Source: Spongiibacter thalassae
GTDB taxonomy: Bacteria; Pseudomonadota; Gammaproteobacteria; Pseudomonadales; Spongiibacteraceae
Direction: 5' to 3'
NCBI RefSeq assembly: GCF_012272835.1
Contig: NZ_JAAWWK010000004.1
Location: 310,001-374,000 of the forward strand
DNA: 64,000 nt
Position numbers and translations under genes: made by a program. This document shows, one piece after another, positions 52,732-62,231 of the stretch; the stretch's first letter is position 1; each line of letters begins with the position of its first letter. Below the pieces are notes generated by a model. It was not told the origin of the DNA and searched no databases. It saw nothing but the letters and a program-made list of their open reading frames with translations.

Positions 52732-54819
52732 TTATTTTTTTGCCGGCACAAGCATAGAAACATCGGCGACTTCCAGAAACAGCTGCTGCAGGGCCAGCAA
52801 CAGCTTCAGTCGATTGTTTTTCAGCGCGACGTCATCGGCATTCACCATAACCCCGTCGAAAAAGGCATCCACAGGCTCTCGCAATACGGCCAGGGATTTC
52901 AGCCCTTGCTCGTATTCGCCAACGGCGTAGAGGGCGTTTACATCCTCTGACAGTGTCGCCAATGTTTCGGCGAGCTTCTTCTCTGCGGCTTCCTGTAACA
53001 GCGCTGTGTCCACTGTTCCGGTGACGGCGGTCTCCGATTTGCTCAATATATTGGACACCCGCTTATTGGCGGCAGCCAGCGCGGCAGCTTCGTCAAGTTC
53101 GGTAAAGGCCTGTACTGCGCGTACCCGTTTGTCAAAATCCAGTGGTCGCGGCAGATTTTTAGCGCTTACGGCAAGAAAGACCTCGGTAGCAATGCCGCGG
53201 TCTTCATACCAGGCGCGCAGGCGTTCAAACATATAGCCCTGGATGGTATCGAGCAGCTCTTCGCTGAAGGTCACCGCGTGATGTTGCTGCAGTGCAACGG
53301 TGAGCAGCGAGCGCAGGTTGAGATCCAGGTTCTTTTCTATTATCAGCCGCATAACCGCCAGAGAGGCGCGCCGAAGGGCGAAGGGATCCTTGGAGCCCGT
53401 GGGGGCCTGACCAATACCGAAAATACCGCTAATAGTGTCCAGACGATCGGCGAGAGCGAGAACCACACCGACTTCGTTGGTGGGCAACTGGTCTCCGGCA
53501 AAGCGCGGCATATACTGCTCGTTCATTGCCAGTGCGATACTTTCAGATTCACCGTCGTTAAGTGCGTAGTAGTAGCCGGCGATACCCTGCATGTCGTCGA
53601 ATTCCAGTACCATTTCCGAGACCAGATCGCTTTTGCACAATTGCGCGGCGCGGCGTGCCTCGTCGGCATTGCAGTTAATGGCCTTGGCGATAACGTCGGC
53701 TAGCTGGGCGATACGCTCGGTTTTATCAAACACCGTGCCGAGCTTTTCCTGAAACACAATTTTAGTCAGGCGATCGCGGCGGGCTGACAGACTGGTTTTG
53801 CAGTCAGTTTCAAAAAAGAAGGCCGCATCGCTGAGGCGAGGACGAATAACCCTTTCGTTACCGTCGATAATTTTTTGCGGCGCGCTGCTTTCAATATTTG
53901 CCACCGTGATAAAATGCGGCATAAGCTCTTTGTTAGAATTAACCACATGAAAGTACTTTTGATGTTCTTTCATGGAAGAAATCAAAGCTTCTGATGGCAC
54001 TTTTAAAAAGCGATTCTCAAAATTTCCAGACAAGGCCACCGGCCATTCTACCAGTGCTGTGACTTCGTCCAGCAGGTCGGCACCGATAACCGCTACTCCA
54101 CCGAGTTTTTCACCCTCTGCAGAAACCTGCTCGCTGATGATTGATCTGCGGGTGTCAAAGCAGGCGATAACTTTTCCGCGTTCACGCAGAAGTGATTCAT
54201 AGTTGGATGCCTGTTCGATAACCAGCTCCTCGCTGCAATGAAAGCGATGACCGCGAGTGGTATTGCCGATAGTCAGCCCTTTAACGGACCCCGCAACCGT
54301 ATTGCTACCGAAAACCGCTGTGATCCAGTGCAGCGGGCGAACAAATTGCTCGAGTGACGCGCCCCAGCGCATACGCTTGGGAATAGGCAAGGCATTTAAA
54401 CTGTCGTCGATAATGCCGGGAATGTGATCGACGATCGGGCTGCCGGAAATCGTTTGCGAATAATAAAGCTTGTCTTGCTTGCCGTCGTTTTTAACGCATT
54501 CCTTTAGGCGATCAATATCGATACGATTTTTGGCCGCAAATGCCTGACCCGCTTTACTCGGGTTGCCGTCAGCGTCAAAGGCGACTTTGAGCGGTGGCCC
54601 CCACTGTTCCAAATTTTCATCGGGAGTGGTTTCATCGACGGCGTTTATCAGTACTGCCAGTCGCCGCGGTGCAGCGAAGGAAGATACTTTGCCAACGCTG
54701 ACATTGCGCTGCGCCAAACCGGCGGCTATCGCCTTGGTAAAAGACTGGGATAATCCCAACAATGCCTTTGGGGGCAGTTCTTCGGTGCCAACTTCAATCA
54801 GCAGATCATGCTTGCTCAT
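52732..54819 (-). CDS. glyS: Glycine-tRNA ligase beta subunit
   Basis: 695-aa tRNA-binding subunit of the tetrameric glycyl-tRNA synthetase. The ATG at 54819 ([20 protein letters not shown]) is chosen because it overlaps the glyQ stop by one base (TGATG), the classic coupled arrangement; a longer frame to 54858 reads into glyQ. HPD-like and C-terminal anticodon-binding parts (FFDGVMVNADD, NRLKLLLALQQLF) are present. Confidence 0.98.
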   Translation of the reverse strand: MSKHDLLIEVGTEELPPKALLGLSQSFTKAIAAGLAQRNVSVGKVSSFAAPRRLAVLINAVDETTPDENLEQWGPPLKVAFDADGNPSKAGQAFAAKNRIDIDRLKECVKNDGKQDKLYYSQTISGSPIVDHIPGIIDDSLNALPIPKRMRWGASLEQFVRPLHWITAVFGSNTVAGSVKGLTIGNTTRGHRFHCSEELVIEQASNYESLLRERGKVIACFDTRRSIISEQVSAEGEKLGGVAVIGADLLDEVTALVEWPVALSGNFENRFLKVPSEALISSMKEHQKYFHVVNSNKELMPHFITVANIESSAPQKIIDGNERVIRPRLSDAAFFFETDCKTSLSARRDRLTKIVFQEKLGTVFDKTERIAQLADVIAKAINCNADEARRAAQLCKSDLVSEMVLEFDDMQGIAGYYYALNDGESESIALAMNEQYMPRFAGDQLPTNEVGVVLALADRLDTISGIFGIGQAPTGSKDPFALRRASLAVMRLIIEKNLDLNLRSLLTVALQQHHAVTFSEELLDTIQGYMFERLRAWYEDRGIATEVFLAVSAKNLPRPLDFDKRVRAVQAFTELDEAAALAAANKRVSNILSKSETAVTGTVDTALLQEAAEKKLAETLATLSEDVNALYAVGEYEQGLKSLAVLREPVDAFFDGVMVNADDVALKNNRLKLLLALQQLFLEVADVSMLVPAKK

Positions 54820-55781
54820 CAGGCAGTCCCTTTTTCTGCGCGGAATTGTTCCCGCCAAATCAATTTGCGTTCTTCGCTTGCCAGTGGGTAATCGAGGGCG
54901 CTGCGGGCTTCGTCATAGGCGCTGGCTACCGCGCGGGCCAAGCCCCTTACCCGGAGGATAAAACGCTGTCTTTCGGTCACCGAGATAGCGTGCCGGGCGT
55001 CGAGCAGGTTGAAGGCATGGGAGGCCTTCATCACCATTTCATAGGCGGGCAGGGGCAAGCCTTTGGCAACGAGGCGCTGGCTTTCCGCTTCGCAGTGATC
55101 GAACAGACTAAAGAGCTGCTCAACGTCGGCCTCTTCAAAGTTAAAGCGCGACATTTCCACTTCGTTTTGATGGAACACGTCGCCGTAGGTGACTTTGCCC
55201 TCAGGGCCTTCGGTCCAGACCAGGTCGTAAATGCTGTCTACGCCTTGCAGGTACATGGCGATGCGCTCAAGTCCGTAGGTGATCTCACCGGTGACCGGGA
55301 AACACTCAATGCCACCCACCTGCTGGAAGTAAGTGAACTGGGTAACTTCCATACCGTTGAGCCACACTTCCCAGCCGAGGCCCCAGGCACCCAGAGTGGG
55401 GGACTCCCAGTTGTCTTCAACAAAGCGAACGTCGTGCTCGGTGGGGTCGATGCCCAGCATCCGCAGGGAGTCGAGGTAGAGCTCCTGGATGTTGTGGGGT
55501 GAGGGCTTCATGACTACCTGAAATTGATAGTAGTGCTGCAGCCGGTTGGGGTTCTCGCCGTAGCGGCCATCGGTGGGTCGACGGCAGGGCTGTACATAGG
55601 CGGCGTTCCAGCTCTCGGGGCCGACCGCGCGAAGAAAGGTGGCGGGATGGAAGGTGCCGGCGCCGACTTCCATATCCAGCGGTTGCAAGATTACACAGCC
55701 CTTGCTGGCCCAGTATTCTTGCAGACTCAGGATAAGCCCCTGAAAGCTGCTCACATCTGCCTGTTTCACAACGTTCCCCAT
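54819..55781 (-). CDS. glyQ: Glycine-tRNA ligase alpha subunit
   Basis: 320-aa catalytic subunit of glycyl-tRNA synthetase (class II). [47 protein letters not shown] and [15 protein letters not shown] are the conserved catalytic parts. It is the first gene of the glyQ-glyS unit. A TATAAT-like -10 (reverse complement of ATTATA at 55814-55819) lies 32 bases upstream of the start, without a clear -35. Confidence 0.98.
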   Translation of the reverse strand: MGNVVKQADVSSFQGLILSLQEYWASKGCVILQPLDMEVGAGTFHPATFLRAVGPESWNAAYVQPCRRPTDGRYGENPNRLQHYYQFQVVMKPSPHNIQELYLDSLRMLGIDPTEHDVRFVEDNWESPTLGAWGLGWEVWLNGMEVTQFTYFQQVGGIECFPVTGEITYGLERIAMYLQGVDSIYDLVWTEGPEGKVTYGDVFHQNEVEMSRFNFEEADVEQLFSLFDHCEAESQRLVAKGLPLPAYEMVMKASHAFNLLDARHAISVTERQRFILRVRGLARAVASAYDEARSALDYPLASEERKLIWREQFRAEKGTA

Positions 55782-55980
55782 AACACGCTTGTCATTTACC
55801 CGGAAAGAACGGGATTATACAGAGTTGCCGCCCGTGGGGCGATGCAGAGCGCCCCTGTGCTGGTGATCGAGGGTGAATAAGTCGGTTTTTTGGGTATTCT
55901 GGCGAGGGTTGGTGAAGAACATGGAGTTTGTGTTCGATCACTTGGTATGATCGAAGTCAAAATTAGAGGAGCGTAATCCT

Positions 55981-56784
55981 ATGGGAAAATTGATTGGCGG
56001 CCTGCTCGGATTGTTTTCGGGTGGTTTCTTCTATGCTCTGATCGGTATAGCGGTGGGCCATCTGTTTGACCGCAGCCTGAAACAGGCAATGGGGTTTAAT
56101 TCTGCTGAAAAGCGCGAGCTGATGCAGCAGTCCTTCTTCGAGACAACCTTCCGCGTGATGGGGCATATCGCCAAGGCGGATGGCCGTATCTGCAAATTTG
56201 AAATTGCCCAGGCCGACGCGATATTTGCCCAGCTGGGTTTAACGCCGGAGCGCCGCCGCTTTGCTATCGAGCGGTTTAAGGAGGGCGGCAGCGAAAGTTT
56301 TCAGCTTGAGAATGCCATAGAGCGCTTCCTGGCGACCTGCGGCGATCAGCCGCTGATGCGCCAAATGATCCTCGAAGCGCTTATTGCTATGGCGCTGGCG
56401 GATGATGACCTGGATTCCGCTGAACAGGATGTGTTGTCCACGGTTGCTCAGCTACTGGGAATGAGTGGTGCCCAGTTTGAACGCTTGTTGCAAATGGCCC
56501 AGGCGCAACGCCGCTTTGACGGGCGTACAAACAGCGGTTATCAGCAAGGCCACGGGCGCGACGAACAAAGCGCCCTTGACGCGGCCTACCAGGCGCTTGG
56601 GGTAAGTGAAGACGTCAACAATAAAGATTTGAAAAAGGCCTATCGGAAACTGATGAGTGAGCACCACCCGGATAAACTGATCGCCCAGGGTATGCCGGAG
56701 GATATGGTGCGTATCGCCACGGAAAAATCCCAGGAAATTTCGGCGGCCTATGAATTAATCGGCAAGCACCGCGGTTTGGCATAA
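55981..56784 (+). CDS. djlA: Membrane-anchored co-chaperone DjlA (J-domain protein)
   Basis: 267-aa DnaJ-like protein with one N-terminal membrane helix (MGKLIGGLLGLFSGGFFYALIGIAVGHLFD), a TerB-like central domain (FRVMGHIAKADGRICKFEIAQADAIF) and a C-terminal J domain with HPD (MSEHHPDKLI). This order is that of DjlA. Divergent from glyQ across a 199-bp gap; AGAGGAG precedes the ATG. Confidence 0.94.
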   Translation: MGKLIGGLLGLFSGGFFYALIGIAVGHLFDRSLKQAMGFNSAEKRELMQQSFFETTFRVMGHIAKADGRICKFEIAQADAIFAQLGLTPERRRFAIERFKEGGSESFQLENAIERFLATCGDQPLMRQMILEALIAMALADDDLDSAEQDVLSTVAQLLGMSGAQFERLLQMAQAQRRFDGRTNSGYQQGHGRDEQSALDAAYQALGVSEDVNNKDLKKAYRKLMSEHHPDKLIAQGMPEDMVRIATEKSQEISAAYELIGKHRGLA

Positions 56785-56839
56785 TCTCCCGCCTGCGTTC
56801 CTTAATCGTCATTTCCATGTCATGTTGCCAGCGTAAACT

Positions 56840-56863
56840 CCCCGGTCTGAATTTCAGGCGGGG
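56840..56863 (+). other. Hairpin just before the PHP-lipoprotein start
   Basis: CCCCG (56840-56844) and CGGGG (56859-56863) with inner CTG/CAG form a stem-loop whose right arm contains the AGGCGGGG likely ribosome-binding site of the gene starting at 56870. It may weaken translation, or be a terminator for djlA without a T run. Confidence 0.4.
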
Positions 56864-56869
56864 TGTGTT

Positions 56870-59641
56870 ATGCGGGCGAGACAATCCACAAAACTTCAAT
56901 ATATAGCGCTGTTTCTGCTGCTGTCGGCCTGCGGCGGTACCTCGTCGCCTCCGCCCACACAGGAAACGACGGCGTCAGCACAGCTTAGTATCGTTGGCGA
57001 GAATCAGGTCGCGCCCGGCGTGGAGCACCGCTTGTATGCGGTGACGAATACGGAGCCTGCTCCCCAAGGCCCCTGGCGCTGGCAGGTGGCGGCGGGTGAA
57101 TCACTACTGACATCTTCGATCTCCGAGGGCGATACCTTCAGTTTTGTCGCTACCGATGTTGAGACCGTGCGCGAAATCGTCGTGGCGGTGCAAGTTGACG
57201 ACGGCGATGGTGAGCTATTGGCGAACAAGACCATTCAGCTCTATCCTTCGGACGACGATACCCAGCGCCCACAGGTGTTTGCCGGGGATGATAGCGAGGC
57301 TGATGAAGGTACATTATTGACTTTGTCAGGTCGTGCGGAGGCCCGTGGTGGCCGCAGTGTTCGCCGAATGCAATGGCAGCAAAGCCGTGGTCCGACGGCG
57401 GACATTATTGGCGGCAGCGACCAGGACCTGTTGCGCCTGTCGCTACCCCAGGTGAACCAGCCGGAGACACTGGCCTTTCGCTTGCAGGCGACTGACAGCG
57501 GCGGCTTCACCGGTGAGGACGAAGTGCAGATTCACCTGCTGGATACCCTGCCCAATCGGCTTCCCAGTGCCAATGCCGGCGCCGATCGTGCCGCTTTCGG
57601 TCGGGAACATATTATCCTTAGCGGGCTGGCCAGCGATGACGATGGCGAAATCGTTGCGGTACAGTGGATTGCCCTTCCCCCCTTTGAGCATCTCGCCATC
57701 GCGGATGCCGACACCCTGGAGCCGAGCTTTATCGCTCCGAATGTCGCCAGCAGTGAGGTGCTGAGGATTCGGCTGCGGGTCACTGACAATGATGGCGGTG
57801 TGGCGGAAGATGAGATTGCCCTTACCGTGCATCCGGGGAGTAATTGGCCCCCGGAAATTGTTCATGTAAACGTCGAACCCGGGGTGGTGTACAGCGGCGA
57901 AACCGCCTTTGTGAGCGCACAGACACGTGACGCCGACGGCGATGCCCTGCAGTTGCACTGGCAGGTCACCAGCGACGATGGCGCGCCGGAAATTTCAGTA
58001 CAACCTGCAGACAAGTCCGAGGCCGGTTTCATCGTACCTCCCCTGGACAAGCCGTATACGATCGACGTTGTGCTAAGGGTCAGCGATGGCCGTGAGACAG
58101 TGCACCGCGCCCGCCAGGTGCAGATTTTGCCCCGCCAGCAGGCTGAGCCGGATTTTTTGTCCTGTGTGCAGTCGCCCTTGCAGCCGAACTGCCCACTCTA
58201 TCCGGTTGCCGGACTGCTTGATCCCGCATCCTTCAGCGCCTGCGCAGATCCCCTGGACGAAGCCTGCATTTTTGCCGACCTGATGGGGCCGGCGTTGCGC
58301 CAATGCTTGACCGACAATGAACCGGATCACTGCCGCGACGGCCTTAAGCAATTGCATGACCCCAGCTACGTGCTGGAGCAGTTAGGCAGCGACGCTCCTG
58401 CCGACGCCTGCAACCCCGCTTACGACGAGCAGAGCTTCGAACACTACATCGGCGCCCTGCATGAACACACCGGCTATTCCGACGGGGTCCCCCTTACCCG
58501 CCCGGCGGATGCCTATCGGGAAATTGCGGCCAAAGGCTATGATTTTGCTGCGAGCTCCGATCATTCAGACACCTTGCAAATACCCCTGTCCGTGGGGCTG
58601 GGTCGCGCGGAATGCCCTCCCGAACAGTTCCTTTACTGCGTATTTCTCGTCGACGATGCGCGGCCCCAGGACGCATTGGTGAAATGGGCGGCCACTCTGG
58701 ATCAAAGTGTGGCTGCCAGCTCTGCAAGCTTTACCGCTATTCGTGGCTTTGAGTGGACCTCAGACCGCTTCGGCCATATCAATGTTTATTTTTCGCGAAA
58801 CTTTATCAATGCGAAAACCGGGCCGGGCTACGCGGTGAGTATGGCGAACTTTTGGCAATGGTTTTCCTATCCCGCGGCGTTCGGCGGCGGCAGCGACGGT
58901 TTGTTGAGCTTTAATCATCCGGGGCGAGAGGATGCTGTGGAAGGAGTGCTGGAGAACCTGGGTGGTGACCCCGCCTACACCTTTAACGATTTCCGCTTTG
59001 TTCCGGCCGCCGACTATCGCACGGTGGGCATCGAGGTCTTTGGCAAGGGAAGCGAGTACGACAGCGATGGCCCAGGGGGTAGCTGGCTATCCTATGCCCT
59101 CGACAAGGGCTGGCATCTGGCTCCGATCAGCTCAGAGGACCACCACGGTCTGGCATGGGGTGACCCGGACCTGCCGAAAACGGTGCTGATTTCCCGTTCT
59201 CGCAGCCTGGACGATTTGCGCGAAGCGATGTTGGCCCGCCGTGCCTATGCGGTGGCGCAGAACTACGTTGATGTGCGCGGGGTCTTCAATGTGGGAGGCA
59301 TGCCCATGGGCTCGCGTTTGCGAGCGCCGGTAGGCAGCGTAGTGCCCGTCTCCATGGAAGTTACCCGCGACGGCAGGCCAATGCACAGTGCGCTGATTCA
59401 GTTGGTGGGCCCGGGGAATACCGTCGTGGCCGAATTCAGTGGGGGCTGGGCGCAGACGGAGATGATTGTGCCCAATGACAAAACCTATTTGTTTTTGCGG
59501 GTGCTGGATACGGCGGCGAATCGCCGTCCGGTCATGTTCAGTGCGCCAGTGTGGCTACTGCCCGGCTCGGCGCCGCTACCCACCTGCTTGCCACCGGAGG
59601 TCTGGCGCGGCGAAAGTGCGCTTTACCCGTCGTTGCCCTAG
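56870..59641 (+). CDS. Large surface/periplasmic lipoprotein with Ig-like repeats and PHP/DUF3604 phosphoesterase-like domain
   Basis: 923 aa, lipoprotein signal (ALFLLLSACGG, lipidated Cys21). Residues about 40-420 hold several Ig/PKD-like beta-sandwich repeats (for example NRLPSANAGADRAAFGREHIILSG, RLRVTDNDGGVAEDEIALTV). A cysteine-bearing linker follows, then from about 525 a PHP-type metal-dependent domain like DUF3604: HxH at His531/His533 (ALHEHTGYSDG), ASSDHSD, GFEWTS, LSFNHPGRED and SSEDHHG supply metal ligands. A last beta domain ends the chain. Reaction and substrate are unknown; hydrolysis of a phospho- or sulfo-ester at the cell surface is a guess. Confidence 0.85.
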   Translation: MRARQSTKLQYIALFLLLSACGGTSSPPPTQETTASAQLSIVGENQVAPGVEHRLYAVTNTEPAPQGPWRWQVAAGESLLTSSISEGDTFSFVATDVETVREIVVAVQVDDGDGELLANKTIQLYPSDDDTQRPQVFAGDDSEADEGTLLTLSGRAEARGGRSVRRMQWQQSRGPTADIIGGSDQDLLRLSLPQVNQPETLAFRLQATDSGGFTGEDEVQIHLLDTLPNRLPSANAGADRAAFGREHIILSGLASDDDGEIVAVQWIALPPFEHLAIADADTLEPSFIAPNVASSEVLRIRLRVTDNDGGVAEDEIALTVHPGSNWPPEIVHVNVEPGVVYSGETAFVSAQTRDADGDALQLHWQVTSDDGAPEISVQPADKSEAGFIVPPLDKPYTIDVVLRVSDGRETVHRARQVQILPRQQAEPDFLSCVQSPLQPNCPLYPVAGLLDPASFSACADPLDEACIFADLMGPALRQCLTDNEPDHCRDGLKQLHDPSYVLEQLGSDAPADACNPAYDEQSFEHYIGALHEHTGYSDGVPLTRPADAYREIAAKGYDFAASSDHSDTLQIPLSVGLGRAECPPEQFLYCVFLVDDARPQDALVKWAATLDQSVAASSASFTAIRGFEWTSDRFGHINVYFSRNFINAKTGPGYAVSMANFWQWFSYPAAFGGGSDGLLSFNHPGREDAVEGVLENLGGDPAYTFNDFRFVPAADYRTVGIEVFGKGSEYDSDGPGGSWLSYALDKGWHLAPISSEDHHGLAWGDPDLPKTVLISRSRSLDDLREAMLARRAYAVAQNYVDVRGVFNVGGMPMGSRLRAPVGSVVPVSMEVTRDGRPMHSALIQLVGPGNTVVAEFSGGWAQTEMIVPNDKTYLFLRVLDTAANRRPVMFSAPVWLLPGSAPLPTCLPPEVWRGESALYPSLP

Positions 59642-59661
59642 GGCCTGTTCACTTGCCAGGG

Positions 59662-61539
59662 CTAGCTATGCTGGGTTTGCTGCACATCGCAGTAGCGCTT
59701 GGCCCACTCGTAAAACTGGTCGGCATTCAGCGGTGGGCTATACAAATAGCCCTGCACCATATCGCAATTCTTTTCCCTCAGAATCCGGCGTTGCTGCAGG
59801 TTTTCAACGCCCTCTGCGATAACCTTCATACCAAAGGTCTGGGCCATATTAATAATGGCGTCAATCAGCGTAACGCTACCCTCGTCGGTATCGATGTCCT
59901 GCACAAAGCTGCGATCAACCTTAAGAATATCGAAGGGGTAACTTTTCAAATAGCTCAACGATGCGTAGCCGACACCGAAGTCGTCCAGGGAAATGCGCAC
60001 CCCCATGTGCTTCAGTTTGTTGAAGCAGGCGCGAATATTTGGCGTGTCGTGGAGTAGCAGGCCTTCGGTAACCTCCAGTTCCAGTTGCTGTGGAGGTAGC
60101 CCTGACTGATTCAGTGCGCGTACCACGCTATCGACAATGGCGTCGTCTTCAAACTGCCTCGCCGAAATATTTACTGCCACATTTATTTTCGGTAGCCCAG
60201 CCTGCTGCCACTGTACAACCTGCTTACAGGCCTTGATTAATATCCATTCGCCTATGGGATTAATCAGACCACATTCCTCAGCGATATAGATAAACTCCGC
60301 TGGGCCTGGGTTGTTGAGATCCCGGTTGTGCCAGCGCAGTAATACTTCGGAGCCGATCAGCTTATGGCTGGTCAAGTCGATGACTGGTTGAAAAAACAGT
60401 TCAAACTGCTCTTTTTCCAGTGCGTGGTGTAAATGACTTTCCGTTTCAACACGGTGTTCAGCGGTGCTACTAATGCCCGCCTGATAGATGACGAAAGAGT
60501 TGCCGCCCTTGTTTTTCGCCTCGTACATCGCCGCTTCGGCGCGGCGCATCAGGGTTGGCGGGTCAGTGCCGTCCTCCGGGTAGCGACAGATACCGATGCT
60601 GCCGCTGATAGTCAGGTTGTGGTTGCCAATCACAAAGCGATCGCTGAGCCGAGTAAGCAGGCTCTCGGCGAGAATTTGCGCCTCGTCGATACAGCTGCCG
60701 GCGCCGAGCACCACAATAAATTCATCGGCTCCCAGGTGTGCCACCAGTTGGTCTTCGCGCAGGCAGCGTTGCAGTCTTTCGGCAGTTTCGGCGATAAGTC
60801 GATCTACCACCGCGGTGCCCAGGGAGTCGTTCAGGTAGCGCACCCTGTCGAGGTCGAGGTGAAGCAGCACAAAACCATCGTCGTCGTGTTGGTTGAGGGC
60901 GATGCTGTTTTCAAGGGTTTTCAACGCCAGTTCCCGATTGGGCAGCCCTGTTAGCAAGCTGTAATGCTCTCGGACGAACAACTGATCGGCAATGGCCTTG
61001 TGCTCGGAAATATTCTCGAAACTGAAGACGAAGAGGTCTTTGCCGTCCTTTCCCGCCGGCATACAGTGCAGCTCGGCGGCCAGATATTGATCCCTCCCCT
61101 TTACCTTTAGCTCACCCTGCCAGTCCTGCTTGTTGCTAATGGAGTAGACAATGCGCTCACTGCAATCCCGCGAGAGATAGCGTACAAGTTTGGAAATATC
61201 GCCGCTTGTACAGGAGTCGACCGGTCCAAGGCCGGTGATGTCGGCGAAGGTCTTGTTGTAGGCCAAAGGGGTATAGTCACTGTTTAGCAGAACACTGGCT
61301 ACCGGACTACTGTCGAGCATAAGCTGATAATGGTTGTGCTGTTCGAGTGCGCTGAGGTTGGCGTTAAGCTTTTTGTTAAGTCGGTAACACAATAGCAGCA
61401 GACAACAGATTGCCGTTGCGGCAAAGCCCAATATCGCCGGAAGATGCGGCGGAAAGTCGCTGAAAGGGAAGTAAAGGCCGCTAATAATGGCTACTGCCGC
61501 AGACAAACCAACAATTACTACAAGATACAGATACGCCAT
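59662..61539 (-). CDS. Membrane-bound GGDEF-EAL protein (c-di-GMP turnover)
   Basis: 625 aa: two N-terminal membrane helices (about 3-20 and 34-53), a PAS domain (about 70-170, LMLDSSPVASVLLNSDYTPLAYN), GGDEF (about 190-345) and EAL (about 365-610). The cyclase motif reads GADEF instead of GGDEF, so cyclase activity is doubtful. The EAL half looks active: EVLLRW, SLDDFGVGYASLSYLKSYPFDILKVDRSFV and AEGVEN keep the metal and catalytic residues. Most likely a c-di-GMP phosphodiesterase with a degenerate regulatory GGDEF. Confidence 0.93.
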   Translation of the reverse strand: MAYLYLVVIVGLSAAVAIISGLYFPFSDFPPHLPAILGFAATAICCLLLLCYRLNKKLNANLSALEQHNHYQLMLDSSPVASVLLNSDYTPLAYNKTFADITGLGPVDSCTSGDISKLVRYLSRDCSERIVYSISNKQDWQGELKVKGRDQYLAAELHCMPAGKDGKDLFVFSFENISEHKAIADQLFVREHYSLLTGLPNRELALKTLENSIALNQHDDDGFVLLHLDLDRVRYLNDSLGTAVVDRLIAETAERLQRCLREDQLVAHLGADEFIVVLGAGSCIDEAQILAESLLTRLSDRFVIGNHNLTISGSIGICRYPEDGTDPPTLMRRAEAAMYEAKNKGGNSFVIYQAGISSTAEHRVETESHLHHALEKEQFELFFQPVIDLTSHKLIGSEVLLRWHNRDLNNPGPAEFIYIAEECGLINPIGEWILIKACKQVVQWQQAGLPKINVAVNISARQFEDDAIVDSVVRALNQSGLPPQQLELEVTEGLLLHDTPNIRACFNKLKHMGVRISLDDFGVGYASLSYLKSYPFDILKVDRSFVQDIDTDEGSVTLIDAIINMAQTFGMKVIAEGVENLQQRRILREKNCDMVQGYLYSPPLNADQFYEWAKRYCDVQQTQHS

Positions 61540-61631
61540 TCCCTGCCAAACGCCTTGGTGACATTATTAGTGGTAAAGGACAGTTATTATTCCGCGGAAT
61601 CGACCGCGATACCGGGGTTTCAATGGCTGTA

Positions 61632-62231
61632 TCATCGCAGGCGCGGCGAACGATGAATAGTCCGCGCGCGACCTATATAGCCGGTTTGCCACGGTCCATC
61701 GGTGTTTTCGCCCTGGATGTCCTGCTGGTGGAACACAATGTCGAGATCGGGCATTGCCAGCGGCAATTCTCCGTCGTTCAGTAAAAAGTCCTTCGTGCTC
61801 GGGCCGTGAGTACTGTGTTTGATGCTGTTGAAGGTCTGGTAAAACAACAGCCCTTCGGGTTGTAGTACGCCGGCCAAAACCGGTAGCAGCGGGCGGTAAA
61901 GAAAATAGCTGACCACAATCACGTCGTAGCGCAGGTCGTCGCCCTGCCCCGTTTTTTCGACGTCTCGGCAGCGCCCGCGAATGGGCAGTTGGTGAAGGCT
62001 TGCGTAGTGATTGAGGTGGTCTATCGCCACCGGGGAGACATCCACCGCGTCTACGGCTAATCCCGATTCAGCGAGAAATACCGCGTTGCCCCCCAGTCCA
62101 CAGGCCAGATCCAGAGCATTGCCGCTTGCGGGCAGTAGCGAGCGGTGTTCGGCCAGCAGTTTACAGGGCGGGCGCGGCAGCTCGGCATCTCGATAGCGCA
62201 GATCCCATTTGGTCTGTATATCGCTACTCAC
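61632..62231 (-). CDS. Class I SAM-dependent methyltransferase (TehB-like)
   Basis: 199 aa, with the SAM-binding motif I ALDLACGLGGNAVFLAE and an acidic beta-2 end (VDAVDVSP). The overall shape, ending in TFNSIKHSTHGPSTKDFLLN and so on, resembles TehB/UbiE-like small-molecule methyltransferases. The start codon immediately follows the trkH stop, so the two are translationally coupled. Substrate unknown. Confidence 0.85.
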   Translation of the reverse strand: MSSDIQTKWDLRYRDAELPRPPCKLLAEHRSLLPASGNALDLACGLGGNAVFLAESGLAVDAVDVSPVAIDHLNHYASLHQLPIRGRCRDVEKTGQGDDLRYDVIVVSYFLYRPLLPVLAGVLQPEGLLFYQTFNSIKHSTHGPSTKDFLLNDGELPLAMPDLDIVFHQQDIQGENTDGPWQTGYIGRARTIHRSPRLR

